52,749 bases of DNA, taken from positions 1 to 52,749 of the IMG/VR virus record IMGVR_UViG_3300044617_001342. One strand, written 5' to 3'. The DNA comes from a virus. Each line of letters starts with the position of its first letter. Position 1 is the stretch's first letter. The notes below the pieces were generated by a model. That model did not search any database, was not told where the DNA came from, and worked only from the letters and a program-made list of their open reading frames with translations. A program made the translations under genes and the position numbers. Shown here piece by piece: positions 32,985 through 39,603 of the stretch.

Positions 32985-34649
32985 ATGCCATCTTCATCAG
33001 CCTATATTCCTTCTTTCTCCATATCAAATTTTGCACAATCTGTTTCTGCTCCATATACTTCATTTGGAGCATATGCCTCAGGTGTAATTGATGCCAGTGG
33101 TAATTTATTAAAGCCCGAAAGTAGCATAGATCCTTATGAATATTTTGTAATAAAGTTAAAGAAAATATTTGAAGAGTTGCCAACAAACTACACTAAAGCT
33201 AGATTGAATAGCTACATGTCTGCATTCCAGATCTTTAATGAAGAAGCTGAGTCTTTTGGAATTCCTGAAAATCATTTTTTAATGTTTGTTGAAGGTTATC
33301 TTCAAGGTGGTCTGTTGTTGAACGAAGATATGGGAGCAGGAATGGCAACAGGTGGCTCTCCCGGAAGCATTGGAACCGCACAGGTTGTTCCAAACACAGG
33401 AACTGTAATGGGATATGACAAGCCAATGGATCTGCCATTGTTTAGAAGATCTCCTGTTGAAATGTTTGATGTAGATAATAACGAATTCCAAAATTTTAAA
33501 AATGCTAAAGCATGGAAGCATATTCCAGATAGCCCTACAAAAAAATATCTGAAGCGTTTTCAGCAAAGAAATCCAAACGGCAAAATGGCTATTAGAACTA
33601 AGAAGCCTGATACAGATGAGCATGATCTCTATTGGATCACATATCCTGCCAAGAATTTTATGGAAGAGTATGGACTGGATGTTATGGATTTTTTATTTGA
33701 AGAAACAGAAGCATTAACAAAAGCTTATAATGACGCCGATGATCGTTCTGGAGAACCATCGGTAGCAACATTGACAGATGCAGAAGAATTGGAATCCATT
33801 GGAAAAAAGACAATGGTTTCTTTGACTGCCAGAACTAAAAAAGAAACTGCTCAAAAAGAAATAGATAATGGTTCTGCTTTGTTTGGAAACACTAAAATAG
33901 TTGGTAGCAATGTTCAAAAAGAACAAGCTTTGTTGGATGCGATAACAAAAAAATTGCATGCCGCTGGATATAAATTAAAAACCGGAGTTAAATCAAAAGA
34001 AGAACTTGGAATTGGAGAGTTTGGTATTTTTGGAGAAGGTGGTAGAGGAGTACACTCCGATGTCCATGTCGGTATGGAACACCCTGAGAAAAAAGGTACA
34101 GTGCATCATATAGGTATTGAATCTGGATATAATAGAAAAATGCAGAAACAATATTTAATTCCCAGAGGAACAAGAGTTTCCATGACCAAATTTTTTAGTA
34201 ACATTGGCGTGCAACCTACTTCTTCAAACATATCTACCCGTGAAGGGGAAATTGATGTTGGTGAAGAATTGATTAAACGTGGAACTGTTTCTGGATCAAG
34301 AAAAAGATATGGTCTATGGCCAACATTGGAAAGATTATTTCCACGTACAATAGAGAGAGTAAAAGAAAAATTTAGGCAACCAGCATATCAAGCAATTCGA
34401 ACAAAATCAGATGATTTGAGTATTATAGGTCATGAAGGTAGGATTGCAACAGTTCACCACAGAGGTGGAGATTTAGTTCAAAGAAAACTTTCTCAACAAT
34501 TGATGGATCAAATGGGTTTGCACCACACACATGAATTAGATGAACTTACTTTTTCAAGATCACCATTTTATGGTGGTTCTAAGAAAAAGAAAGGTATTGC
34601 AAAAAAGAAGAAAAAAAAAGGTATTGCAAAAAAGAACAAAAAGAAATAA
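32985..34649 (+). CDS. Large late protein with Lys-rich repeat tail
   Basis: A 554-residue protein. The N-terminal 130 residues include a helical DPYEYFVIKLKKIFEELPTNYTKARLNSYMSAFQIF. The middle has MGYDKPMDLPLFRRSPVEMF and EHDLYWITYPAKNFMEEYG. Near 340-390 is a His/Gly-rich stretch (GEGGRGVHSDVHVGMEHP, VHHIGIESGYNRKMQKQYL) that could be an enzymatic core, though I cannot assign one. The C-terminus is a poly-Lys repeat (KKKKGIAKKKKKKGIAKK), suggesting DNA binding inside the head. A terminator follows immediately. Confidence 0.7.
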   Translation: MPSSSAYIPSFSISNFAQSVSAPYTSFGAYASGVIDASGNLLKPESSIDPYEYFVIKLKKIFEELPTNYTKARLNSYMSAFQIFNEEAESFGIPENHFLMFVEGYLQGGLLLNEDMGAGMATGGSPGSIGTAQVVPNTGTVMGYDKPMDLPLFRRSPVEMFDVDNNEFQNFKNAKAWKHIPDSPTKKYLKRFQQRNPNGKMAIRTKKPDTDEHDLYWITYPAKNFMEEYGLDVMDFLFEETEALTKAYNDADDRSGEPSVATLTDAEELESIGKKTMVSLTARTKKETAQKEIDNGSALFGNTKIVGSNVQKEQALLDAITKKLHAAGYKLKTGVKSKEELGIGEFGIFGEGGRGVHSDVHVGMEHPEKKGTVHHIGIESGYNRKMQKQYLIPRGTRVSMTKFFSNIGVQPTSSNISTREGEIDVGEELIKRGTVSGSRKRYGLWPTLERLFPRTIERVKEKFRQPAYQAIRTKSDDLSIIGHEGRIATVHHRGGDLVQRKLSQQLMDQMGLHHTHELDELTFSRSPFYGGSKKKKGIAKKKKKKGIAKKNKKK

Positions 34650-34671
34650 AAAACCCCCTTTCGGGGGTTTT
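34650..34671. terminator. Bidirectional terminator
   Basis: A 9-bp stem AAAACCCCC / GGGGGTTTT with loop TTTC between convergent genes. T-runs on both strands. Confidence 0.9.
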
Positions 34672-34672
34672 C

Positions 34673-34888
34673 TCAATCCTGAATAAAGTTCTTACAACAC
34701 TTCGGTTTAGTGCAACCAGAGTTTGCTCTGGCTTCATTAATGATCTTGGTGTGAGCATCTTCCCAACCAGCAAGCCATTCCTGCCAATAAACTGAATTAG
34801 ATTCAAAAATATTGGAAGCCTTATCACCCCCATTCATTCTAGTGTCATAGCCTTTCTTATAGGCTGAACCTGGAACATAATCTGTCAT
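34673..34888 (-). CDS. RMF-like (ribosome modulation factor-like) small protein
   Basis: A 71-residue protein whose central AYKKGYDTRMNGGDKASN...YWQEWLAGWEDAHT follows the layout of ribosome modulation factor (AxxxGYxxGxxG...W..GW..A). RMF dimerises ribosomes in stationary phase. A Cys-rich tail (GCTKPKCCKNF) is unusual. The similarity is by eye and short, so a general phage 'GYxxG' protein remains possible. It shares four bases with the preceding gene. Confidence 0.6.
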   Translation of the reverse strand: MTDYVPGSAYKKGYDTRMNGGDKASNIFESNSVYWQEWLAGWEDAHTKIINEARANSGCTKPKCCKNFIQD

Positions 34889-35316
34889 TGTTTATCCTTT
34901 GGATCAATAGGAACAATTACGATTTGACTGATAAGCTTGTCAAGAGCCTTAACGTGAGCACGTTGCTCAGTAATGTTTAGATAACCACGAATCTCAATAA
35001 GCTTCTCGTAATCTTCACGAGAGAAAGTAGTCGTGGTCTTGGCAGGCTGTTGCTTCTTCATAGGACGACGATTGTTCATGGGATTCTTGGGGCGAGGGTT
35101 CTTGCTCCATTCCTTCATGATGTCATCAATGTTAAGATACTCTTTCATGCTCTCGGTGAAGTCTTGCCCACTGTTGATGTCATTCCACATCTTGCGGAAC
35201 TCTGGGCCCATGTTGCCATAGAAGAAGAACCCATTAGGGTTGTTGTTTGGATTGTTGGCGTCATCATCGTCGCCGTTCTGCCAGTTCTTGAAATCATTAT
35301 AATCAGAATTATTCAT
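34885..35316 (-). CDS. Asn/Asp-rich hypothetical protein
   Basis: A 143-residue protein with a disordered Asn/Asp-rich N-terminus (NGDDDDANNPNNNPNG), a middle 'FRKMWNDINSGQDFTESMKEYLNIDDIMKEW', a basic linker and a helical C-terminus (EDYEKLIEIRGYLNITEQRAHVKALDKLI). Part of a leftward operon with short overlaps. Function unknown. Confidence 0.65.
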   Translation of the reverse strand: MNNSDYNDFKNWQNGDDDDANNPNNNPNGFFFYGNMGPEFRKMWNDINSGQDFTESMKEYLNIDDIMKEWSKNPRPKNPMNNRRPMKKQQPAKTTTTFSREDYEKLIEIRGYLNITEQRAHVKALDKLISQIVIVPIDPKDKQ

Positions 35317-35324
35317 ATCTTTCC

Positions 35325-35624
35325 TTAGTTAGTGTCAAAAATTTGTTCGTAAACTACCTTGCCCCGATTGTCCGTAACGGATACATATCGAACGTGACGG
35401 CTCATTGCATCACTGATATTTAGGGGATCCTTTGGACCGAATGCCATGTGCTTGATCCAAGCAGGGCACCCACCAAGGGAAATACGAACTTCGGCACCAG
35501 TTGCATCAGTACCATAAAAATCAAATGCAGCCTTCTCACCATCATAATAGGTGAAGAAGCAATCAATAGAATCATACTTCTTGCGAACATCCGCAAGAGT
35601 CATTTCTGTAGCGGTCTTAGCCAT
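35325..35624 (-). CDS. Hypothetical protein
   Basis: A 99-residue protein (MAKTATEMTLADVRKKYDSIDCFFTYYDGEKAAFDFYG..) with an alpha/beta look. Its ATG overlaps the stop of the 57-residue basic protein upstream (ATGGCTAA), implying coupled translation. No family recognised. Confidence 0.65.
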   Translation of the reverse strand: MAKTATEMTLADVRKKYDSIDCFFTYYDGEKAAFDFYGTDATGAEVRISLGGCPAWIKHMAFGPKDPLNISDAMSRHVRYVSVTDNRGKVVYEQIFDTN

Positions 35625-35790
35625 TAGGCAATCTCACTTGCTTGATTAAAATAGGTAGTTGGCCATTCGCGTCAAGCGCACGAAGAGTACCAACTTTAGC
35701 CTCCATGAGGCTCTTGTGACGGTTATTACGAAGACGGGTTTTGCGCTTTCTATGCGCCCGAGCAGTTACACGTTGTTTTGAATTAGGCAT
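35617..35790 (-). CDS. Small highly basic protein (57 aa)
   Basis: Reads MPNSKQRVTARAHRKRKTR and continues with further Arg/Lys, then a hydrophobic C-terminus (LPILIKQVRLPNG). First gene after an early promoter; its ATG is 6 nt from the -10 box, giving a predicted leaderless mRNA. The Arg-rich first half suggests RNA or DNA binding. Missed by length-filtered ORF calling. Confidence 0.7.
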   Translation of the reverse strand: MPNSKQRVTARAHRKRKTRLRNNRHKSLMEAKVGTLRALDANGQLPILIKQVRLPNG

Positions 35791-35796
35791 ATGAAT

Positions 35797-35824
35797 AGTA
35801 TACTCCTTATTTATGGTCTGTCAA
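35797..35824 (-). promoter_or_regulatory. Early sigma70-like promoter
   Basis: TTGACA, 16-bp spacer, TATACT on the minus strand. The spacer contains CATAAATA, so early and late activity could overlap here. Confidence 0.78.
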
Positions 35825-35829
35825 ATAAC

Positions 35830-35853
35830 AAAACCCCCTTTGAAGGGGGTTTT
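35830..35853 (-). terminator. Terminator of the tmRNA transcript
   Basis: An 11-bp stem AAAACCCCCTT / AAGGGGGTTTT with a 2-nt loop; T-run on the minus strand. It ends the tRNA-Tyr/tmRNA transcript just upstream of the next early promoter. Confidence 0.88.
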
Positions 35854-36175
35854 GGGTCGATTCAGATGCGGGAGACCAAACCCCACTGCTTTAAGCAGCC
35901 ATTGCCATATAGTTGGCAATTATTTTTGCAACTGTTTATTTACGACACTTGTTACCCGTGTCGGGTATCTCCTTCTTCATTACTTTGCGCCAATCGATTC
36001 CTTTCGACCCCGGTGACCCGAAGCCTAGGACTTCGGGAAATGCCCCGCTGCTACGAGGACTTAATTCGCCGTTTTCAGAGGATTGCAGATTCTCTGACTT
36101 AGGCTAATGGAGTCGGGGGGATTCGAACCCCCGTCTTGTACGCATTTCAATCCAATATCAACAATACCATTTTTA
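35854..36175 (-). ncRNA. ssrA: Circularly permuted (two-piece) tmRNA
   Basis: Read on the minus strand, the acceptor piece comes first. It has a P2 strand (ATTG..TGCGT), AGAC, a T-arm GGGGG-TTCGAAT-CCCCC (36116-36132), acceptor CGACTCC (36109-36115) and discriminator A (36108). After about 96 nt of hairpin-rich intervening sequence, the coding piece begins with GGGGTCG (36011-36005). This pairs with the acceptor strand over 7 bp with G3-U70, the alanine identity pair. GGAATCGATTGG resembles the conserved tmRNA 5' region. P2 re-forms as GCGCA/TGCGT plus TAAT/ATTG. A pseudoknot (ACCC/GGGT with loop GACAC pairing GTGTC) sits before the tag frame, as PK1 does. CCA is not encoded. Rescues stalled ribosomes with SmpB (presumably host). 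The 5' end of the acceptor piece is uncertain. Confidence 0.88.
35891..35929 (-). other. tmRNA tag reading frame (AKIIANYMAMAA)
   Basis: Resume codon GCA at 35929-35927, then codons for KIIANYMAMAA and a TAA that sits in the palindrome CTGCTTTAAGCAG. With the charged alanine, the predicted tag is (A)AKIIANYMAMAA. It lies about 19 nt after the PK1-like pseudoknot. The C-terminal -MAA is a hydrophobic-Ala-Ala end, as ClpXP-type degrons require. Confidence 0.8.
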
Positions 36176-36180
36176 TTTAG

Positions 36181-36263
36181 TGCGAGCGGAAGGATTCGAA
36201 CCTTCGTAGACATAAGCCAGCAGATTTACAGTCTGCCCTCGTTGACCGCTTGAGTACACTCGC
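36181..36263 (-). tRNA. tRNA-Tyr (anticodon GTA)
   Basis: Class II tRNA with a long variable arm: acceptor GCGAGTG/CGCTCGC, anticodon stem GCAGA/TCTGC with loop CTGTAAA (GTA, complement of 36227-36229), T-arm GAAGG/CCTTC, discriminator A. CCA not encoded. It lies directly upstream of the tmRNA on the same strand, probably in one transcript. Confidence 0.95.
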
Positions 36264-36413
36264 TAAAGTCGGGCATTGAATCCTTTTTCCAGCCCTGATC
36301 AAGGTCTGGGAAGTATAGTACTAGCCCTGCGCGTTCTTCTAAGGTATCCCGCGCCCCACCTCTGATTACTGCTAGGGTATCAGTTATCCCTATACAGTTT
36401 TATAGATTGTCAG
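36264..36413 (-). other. Hairpin-rich leader/intergenic segment before tRNA-Tyr
   Basis: 150 bp without a credible gene. On the minus strand it contains at least three hairpins: TAGGG/CCCTA, GGCGCG/CGCGC-type, and CCAG-ACC/GG-CTGG. It separates the 41-residue ORF from tRNA-Tyr. It may be a processed spacer or an unassigned small RNA. Confidence 0.45.
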
Positions 36414-36539
36414 TTATTTAGTCTTCTTTTTTGATTTCTTCTTTTTCTTGAAAATTGCATCAAAATTCTTACCGTACTGTTCCATGTTCACGGGACGGGG
36501 AGAACTTCCTTTTCCAGCACCATGTGATCCGTAATCCAT
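36414..36539 (-). CDS. Small conserved-looking phage protein (41 aa)
   Basis: Reads MDYGSHGAGKGSSPRPVNM, then EQYGKNFDAIF and a Lys-rich tail. The GKGSxPRP...Y..N(F/W)D.IF pattern recurs in tiny proteins of many phages and bacteria, of unknown function. The ATG is 6 nt from an early -10 box, so leaderless translation is predicted. First gene of the tRNA-Tyr/tmRNA transcript. Confidence 0.72.
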   Translation of the reverse strand: MDYGSHGAGKGSSPRPVNMEQYGKNFDAIFKKKKKSKKKTK

Positions 36540-36545
36540 GCCAGC

Positions 36546-36573
36546 AGTATATACCATATATAACGGAAGTCAA
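36546..36573 (-). promoter_or_regulatory. Early sigma70-like promoter for tRNA-Tyr/tmRNA unit
   Basis: TTGACT, 16-bp spacer, TATACT on the minus strand, back to back with the plus-strand late box at 36575-36582. Confidence 0.77.
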
Positions 36574-36574
36574 A

Positions 36575-36582
36575 TCTAAATA
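36575..36582 (+). promoter_or_regulatory. Late-like promoter
   Basis: TCTAAATA, 5 nt before the ATG at 36588. Confidence 0.55.
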
Positions 36583-36587
36583 TTGAT

Positions 36588-37433
36588 ATGAAGAACAATA
36601 AAGGTAGATACAACTGGATTCATTCTCTAAACGAGGCTGGCCTTCAAGCCCAACAAAATGGCTTTAATATGCTTAATGAAGCTACAGCCAAAAAAATTAC
36701 TGATCCTGCTAAAATAGCCCAATTAATGGGTCAAATGCCTCAACCGACTGTAATTGATCCCGAATCACCAAGCGCTCATCCTGCCGATGTTATGGATGCA
36801 ATTAGCCGTCTTGGTGCTCATTCTGCCGGAACAATTAAACTGGCCGATGGTGATGTTGGTGCTTATGTAGATCTTGAAAGAATGAAACGGGCTGAAAGAC
36901 TTGCTCAATTGGCACGAAATACAGGTCCAGTTGACGCCAAACCAGCTGGAAATGCCAATGATGTTGCTGCAGACGGACAAGATGGTGTTATGGCTGATCC
37001 AGAAGATTCAGATTTCGAAGATGAAATCGCTCAGGCTGCAGACATCCGTGCAGTTGCACTTGCAAATAGAGCAAGACGCGAACAAGAAGAATATCCTGAA
37101 GAACCCGAAGATGATTATCGTTATACGGCTCCAACTGCAAATTGGCAGACAGTAAGAGAATCAATTAATTCTAAGATTTCAAGAATGATGAATGAGGCTA
37201 AAAAAGCTGTTCGTGGACGTATAGTCACTGGAGCCGATTCTGAAATTCCTACTAGAAGTCCAAATAGTTTAGATGCTCCAAGAGGAATATTTAGAGGTAC
37301 AGAAACTCCCAGCGAAAAGCTTGGAAAGATTTTAGAAATTGTTCGTGATGGTCCAGAAAAGCATGGTGAAGAAAAACATAGTTGGGCTTCTAATGCTTTA
37401 GAAGTAATGCAAAAACAATTGCGTAAGGGTTAA
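36588..37433 (+). CDS. Late putative internal protein with LNE/A processing-like sites
   Basis: A 281-residue polar, acidic protein. Within its first 35 residues lie two LNE/A sites (IHSLNEAGL, NMLNEATA), with another near 200 (MMNEAKK). These resemble the (I/L)xE cleavage sites of T4 prohead protease gp21. The rest is low in structure (DPEDSDFEDEIAQAADIRAVALANRARREQEE). This suggests a protein packaged in the prohead and trimmed on maturation. Predicted leaderless late mRNA. Confidence 0.68.
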   Translation: MKNNKGRYNWIHSLNEAGLQAQQNGFNMLNEATAKKITDPAKIAQLMGQMPQPTVIDPESPSAHPADVMDAISRLGAHSAGTIKLADGDVGAYVDLERMKRAERLAQLARNTGPVDAKPAGNANDVAADGQDGVMADPEDSDFEDEIAQAADIRAVALANRARREQEEYPEEPEDDYRYTAPTANWQTVRESINSKISRMMNEAKKAVRGRIVTGADSEIPTRSPNSLDAPRGIFRGTETPSEKLGKILEIVRDGPEKHGEEKHSWASNALEVMQKQLRKG

Positions 37434-37636
37434 AGGTCGGGATACCCGATCTCTCGGGACCATTCCCATTCTTTCCATAACAATTTAGCAAATTCGTCGT
37501 CAGGATCATGACGACGAATTTCTATTTCTGCGATACCTTGTGCTGAGATGGCAGCATCCATTTCCCACGATAGCCAAAACCATTCACCCTTTTTAAGAAG
37601 GTTGTTGGTAATCAGACATCGAATGTCTTTAGGCAT
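37430..37636 (-). CDS. Small Trp-rich hypothetical protein
   Basis: A 68-residue acidic protein with six Trp (KKGEWFWLSWEMDAA, LLWKEWEWSREIGYPDL). Its start lies one base from the upstream gene's stop. Convergent four-base overlap with the preceding plus-strand gene. Function unknown. Confidence 0.6.
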   Translation of the reverse strand: MPKDIRCLITNNLLKKGEWFWLSWEMDAAISAQGIAEIEIRRHDPDDEFAKLLWKEWEWSREIGYPDL

Positions 37637-37637
37637 A

Positions 37638-37883
37638 TTAATTTATATAGAATGCAGTAAGACCAGCTGGTAATGCACTTGGGATAGCATATACTTGCAT
37701 AGGTAAAATAAATGGACTGCTATTAACTGTAATAGCTGTATTAAAAGTTCCACCGGCACCAGTAACCAAACTTAAAGTAATGCCAGTTCCTGCTGACAAC
37801 GCACCAGAGATTAAAAGACCTTTATGCTTAGGAATTCTGGAACCGACTGTAATTGGAGTTGCTTGAAAGTATTTGTCGTACAT
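37638..37883 (-). CDS. Small beta-rich virion-like protein
   Basis: An 81-residue protein MYDKYFQATPITVGSRIPKHKGLLISG, then a Gly/Thr/Val-rich beta segment (ALSAGTGITLSLVTGAGGTFNTAITV) and ILPMQVYAIPSALPAG. I associate this pattern with small structural proteins of T4-like phages. A minus-strand late-like box lies 8 nt upstream, which supports late virion expression. Confidence 0.68.
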   Translation of the reverse strand: MYDKYFQATPITVGSRIPKHKGLLISGALSAGTGITLSLVTGAGGTFNTAITVNSSPFILPMQVYAIPSALPAGLTAFYIN

Positions 37884-37891
37884 GTTACAAA

Positions 37892-37899
37892 TATTTAGA
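37892..37899 (-). promoter_or_regulatory. Late-like promoter
   Basis: TCTAAATA on the minus strand, 8 nt before the ATG at 37883. Confidence 0.5.
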
Positions 37900-37901
37900 C
37901 T

Positions 37902-38180
37902 TTATTTTATAGACCAAAATTGATCCAATTCTTCTTTGGTTTTGGCATAATTGATCATCCAAATGCAATGATATCTTCCATAAGGAATGGATTTACAGAC
38001 ACCCACATGGTACCCAGAACCTTCATTATATTGAGAGGCCACTACTTTATATGAAGTTTTGGTTTCTACTTCATCTATAAAATTTTGAACATATTCAGGA
38101 TAGATCTTTTTGGGGATCACCACTGGCTTTTTATTATATTTGCGCTTGGGCTGAGTAGAAGTTTTACGGTGTCTGGGCAT
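37902..38180 (-). CDS. Basic hypothetical protein next to tRNA-Gly
   Basis: A 92-residue protein with a strongly basic N-terminus (MPRHRKTSTQPKRKYNKKPVVIPKK) and a small alpha/beta domain (TSYKVVASQYNEGSGYHVGVCKSIPYGRYHCIWMINYAKTKEELDQFW). It begins 3 nt after tRNA-Gly and is probably on the same early transcript. Function unknown. Confidence 0.65.
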   Translation of the reverse strand: MPRHRKTSTQPKRKYNKKPVVIPKKIYPEYVQNFIDEVETKTSYKVVASQYNEGSGYHVGVCKSIPYGRYHCIWMINYAKTKEELDQFWSIK

Positions 38181-38183
38181 AAA

Positions 38184-38255
38184 TGCGGCTGGAGGGAATC
38201 GAACCCTCGTGACGGGTTTGGAAAACCCGCGTAATGGCCGTTATACGACAGCCGC
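38184..38255 (-). tRNA. tRNA-Gly (anticodon TCC)
   Basis: Acceptor GCGGCTG/CAGCCGC, anticodon stem CGGGT/ACCCG with loop TTTCCAA (TCC), T-arm GAGGG/CCCTC, discriminator A. An early promoter lies 10 nt upstream of its 5' end. CCA not encoded. Confidence 0.95.
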
Positions 38256-38265
38256 AGATTAAATT

Positions 38266-38293
38266 AGTATAATACATAAATATTAGTATGCAA
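38266..38293 (-). promoter_or_regulatory. Early promoter for tRNA-Gly
   Basis: TTGCAT, 16-bp spacer, TATACT on the minus strand. A plus-strand late box lies inside the spacer. Confidence 0.6.
38275..38282 (+). promoter_or_regulatory. T4-type late promoter
   Basis: CATAAATA, 5 nt before the ATG at 38288, overlapping the opposing early promoter. Confidence 0.65.
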
Positions 38294-38992
38294 GAACTAA
38301 ATGAAGGAAATATTTTTGATATTCAAGATGTTTTTGGTGCAAATTTAAATGCATCACAAATGGGTATTAAAAAACAAAAGAATGCTGTCAAATCTCAATT
38401 ATTTGATTATTTGAAAAGAAATAAAGTTCAAAATCCAGAACAAGTTATTAAACAAACTTTTGGTGATTTGGTGGAAAAAGCGGGTGGTGGTATGGGTGTA
38501 GGTGAGGCTGGTTTTGGTCCACCAGAAAACGTTGGTGATGCGTTGCCATTCTTAGATCCTTCAAATAAAACAGGTGCGGAAGTCGTAGTGGTTGCAAATA
38601 AAAATGGAAAAGCATATACATCTCCTTCTTCTGGATTTGGTATGGGTTTTGCCTTGGATCCAATGTTGGTTCCCAATGTAAGTCAATTTGTTAATTTTCA
38701 TGCCGATAAAGGTGATCAAGGAGCTGTAAGTGATTCTTTTGAACAAGAAAGATTAGAAGATACAGATACTCCAGAAGAATTGTCACATATTACATGGCAA
38801 AAAATGAATAATGCTGTTGCGAATTATGTTTATAAAAATTTAAAACAGACTCTTCAACAGTATCATGCTTACTTGCCAGATGAAATGTATCAGAATCAAT
38901 CTGGGACTCCCGCAATAAATTCACATCATTATGATCCATATTCTAGACAAGTATATATGCCTAAGAAATTTAATAGCGAACCTCAAATATAA
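38288..38992 (+). CDS. Late protein with N-terminal LNE site
   Basis: A 234-residue protein starting MQELNEGNIFDIQDVFG, with an LNE site at residues 4-6. It has a helical KSQLFDYLKRNKVQNPEQVIKQTFGDLVEKAGGG, a Gly-rich loop, and a C-terminal YKNLKQTLQQYHAYLPDEMYQNQ. Predicted leaderless late mRNA. Probably an internal or minor virion protein; no family recognised. Confidence 0.68.
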   Translation: MQELNEGNIFDIQDVFGANLNASQMGIKKQKNAVKSQLFDYLKRNKVQNPEQVIKQTFGDLVEKAGGGMGVGEAGFGPPENVGDALPFLDPSNKTGAEVVVVANKNGKAYTSPSSGFGMGFALDPMLVPNVSQFVNFHADKGDQGAVSDSFEQERLEDTDTPEELSHITWQKMNNAVANYVYKNLKQTLQQYHAYLPDEMYQNQSGTPAINSHHYDPYSRQVYMPKKFNSEPQI

Positions 38993-38995
38993 ATA
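38988..38995 (+). promoter_or_regulatory. T4-type late promoter
   Basis: Perfect TATAAATA overlapping the stop of the previous gene. AAAAGGA Shine-Dalgarno before the ATG at 39011. Confidence 0.65.
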
Positions 38996-39010
38996 AATTA
39001 AAAGGACACC

Positions 39011-39358
39011 ATGAATCACATCACAAATTATTATAAAAACAAATGCGAAATTTTGAATGAACAACTCAATTCATTGCAAAATACAATCAATACATTACTT
39101 ACAGAAAAATCAAGAGGATTTGATGTTGCTCAAGAGCAACAAAACCTTCTACATCCTCCTAATTGGTACAGGAATCGTGGATTACCAAATCCATGGGATG
39201 CAATGGATCCAAAACAACGTTCCAGAGAATTGCAACGCCTTTTAGATTATTGGAGCTCAATGGATATCGGAGCACCGGGTTTACAAACCGTGCCTAACAT
39301 GCCTTTCCTTAACCCCAGACCAGCAGAATTTTCTATTGGTGAACGTTTACATTTATAA
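39011..39358 (+). CDS. TNYYKN-leader late protein 1
   Basis: A 115-residue protein starting MNHITNYYKNKCEILNEQLNSLQ, a leader shared with the genes at 44464 and 49938. It forms an amphipathic helix with an LNE site at 15-17. The remainder (LLHPPNWYRNRGLPNPWDAMDPKQRSRELQRLLDYW) is unrelated to the other two family members. This shows a modular leader rather than full-length paralogy. Probable encapsidated protein. Confidence 0.7.
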   Translation: MNHITNYYKNKCEILNEQLNSLQNTINTLLTEKSRGFDVAQEQQNLLHPPNWYRNRGLPNPWDAMDPKQRSRELQRLLDYWSSMDIGAPGLQTVPNMPFLNPRPAEFSIGERLHL

Positions 39359-39366
39359 TTTAAAAA

Positions 39367-39543
39367 TTAATTTTTACGGAAGAACTCATCAAACTTTTTG
39401 GTGAGTTCTTCCCTTTTTTTAGTATATTGATTATAATCTTTTTGACTCTCTTTACCATCGGTCTCAAGTCTTCCCAATTTATACATTACTTGGCCAAACT
39501 CATAAATTGCATTTTCAAGTTCTTTGTTTGATATACTAAACAT
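39367..39543 (-). CDS. Small coiled-coil protein (58 aa)
   Basis: Begins MFSISNKELENAIYEFGQVMYK and ends with a Lys/Glu helix (KKREELTKKFDEFFRKN). Its C-terminal codons form a 16-bp hairpin that also works as terminator for the plus-strand gene. Early promoter 7 nt upstream of the ATG. Function unknown. Confidence 0.65.
   Translation of the reverse strand: MFSISNKELENAIYEFGQVMYKLGRLETDGKESQKDYNQYTKKREELTKKFDEFFRKN
39378..39420 (+). terminator. Terminator embedded in a minus-strand gene
   Basis: Arms 39378-39393 and 39397-39412 pair over 16 positions (one T-G) with a short CTT loop, followed by seven T. It ends transcription from the 39011 gene while encoding the C-terminus of the opposing 58-residue protein. 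Confidence 0.8.
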
Positions 39544-39550
39544 GATGTAT

Positions 39551-39578
39551 ATTATACATCCATTTTAAGTAAAAACAA
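39551..39578 (-). promoter_or_regulatory. Early promoter (weak -35)
   Basis: TTGTTT, 16-bp spacer, TATAAT on the minus strand, back to back with the late box at 39583. Confidence 0.55.
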
Positions 39579-39582
39579 ATAT

Positions 39583-39590
39583 TATAAATA
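39583..39590 (+). promoter_or_regulatory. T4-type late promoter
   Basis: Perfect TATAAATA, 13 nt before the ATG at 39604. Confidence 0.68.
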
Positions 39591-39603
39591 GTTTAAGAGT
39601 ATA

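Noticed and set aside
35791-36107. Plus-strand ORFs of 64-103 codons across the tmRNA region
   Set aside because: They run antisense through a highly structured RNA gene and its terminator, with no promoter or ribosome-binding site, and overlap each other in different frames.
36109-36175. The T-arm at 36116-36132 as part of an ordinary tRNA
   Set aside because: No D-arm or anticodon arm can be built upstream. The acceptor partner is found 100 nt downstream in permuted order, which fits tmRNA instead.
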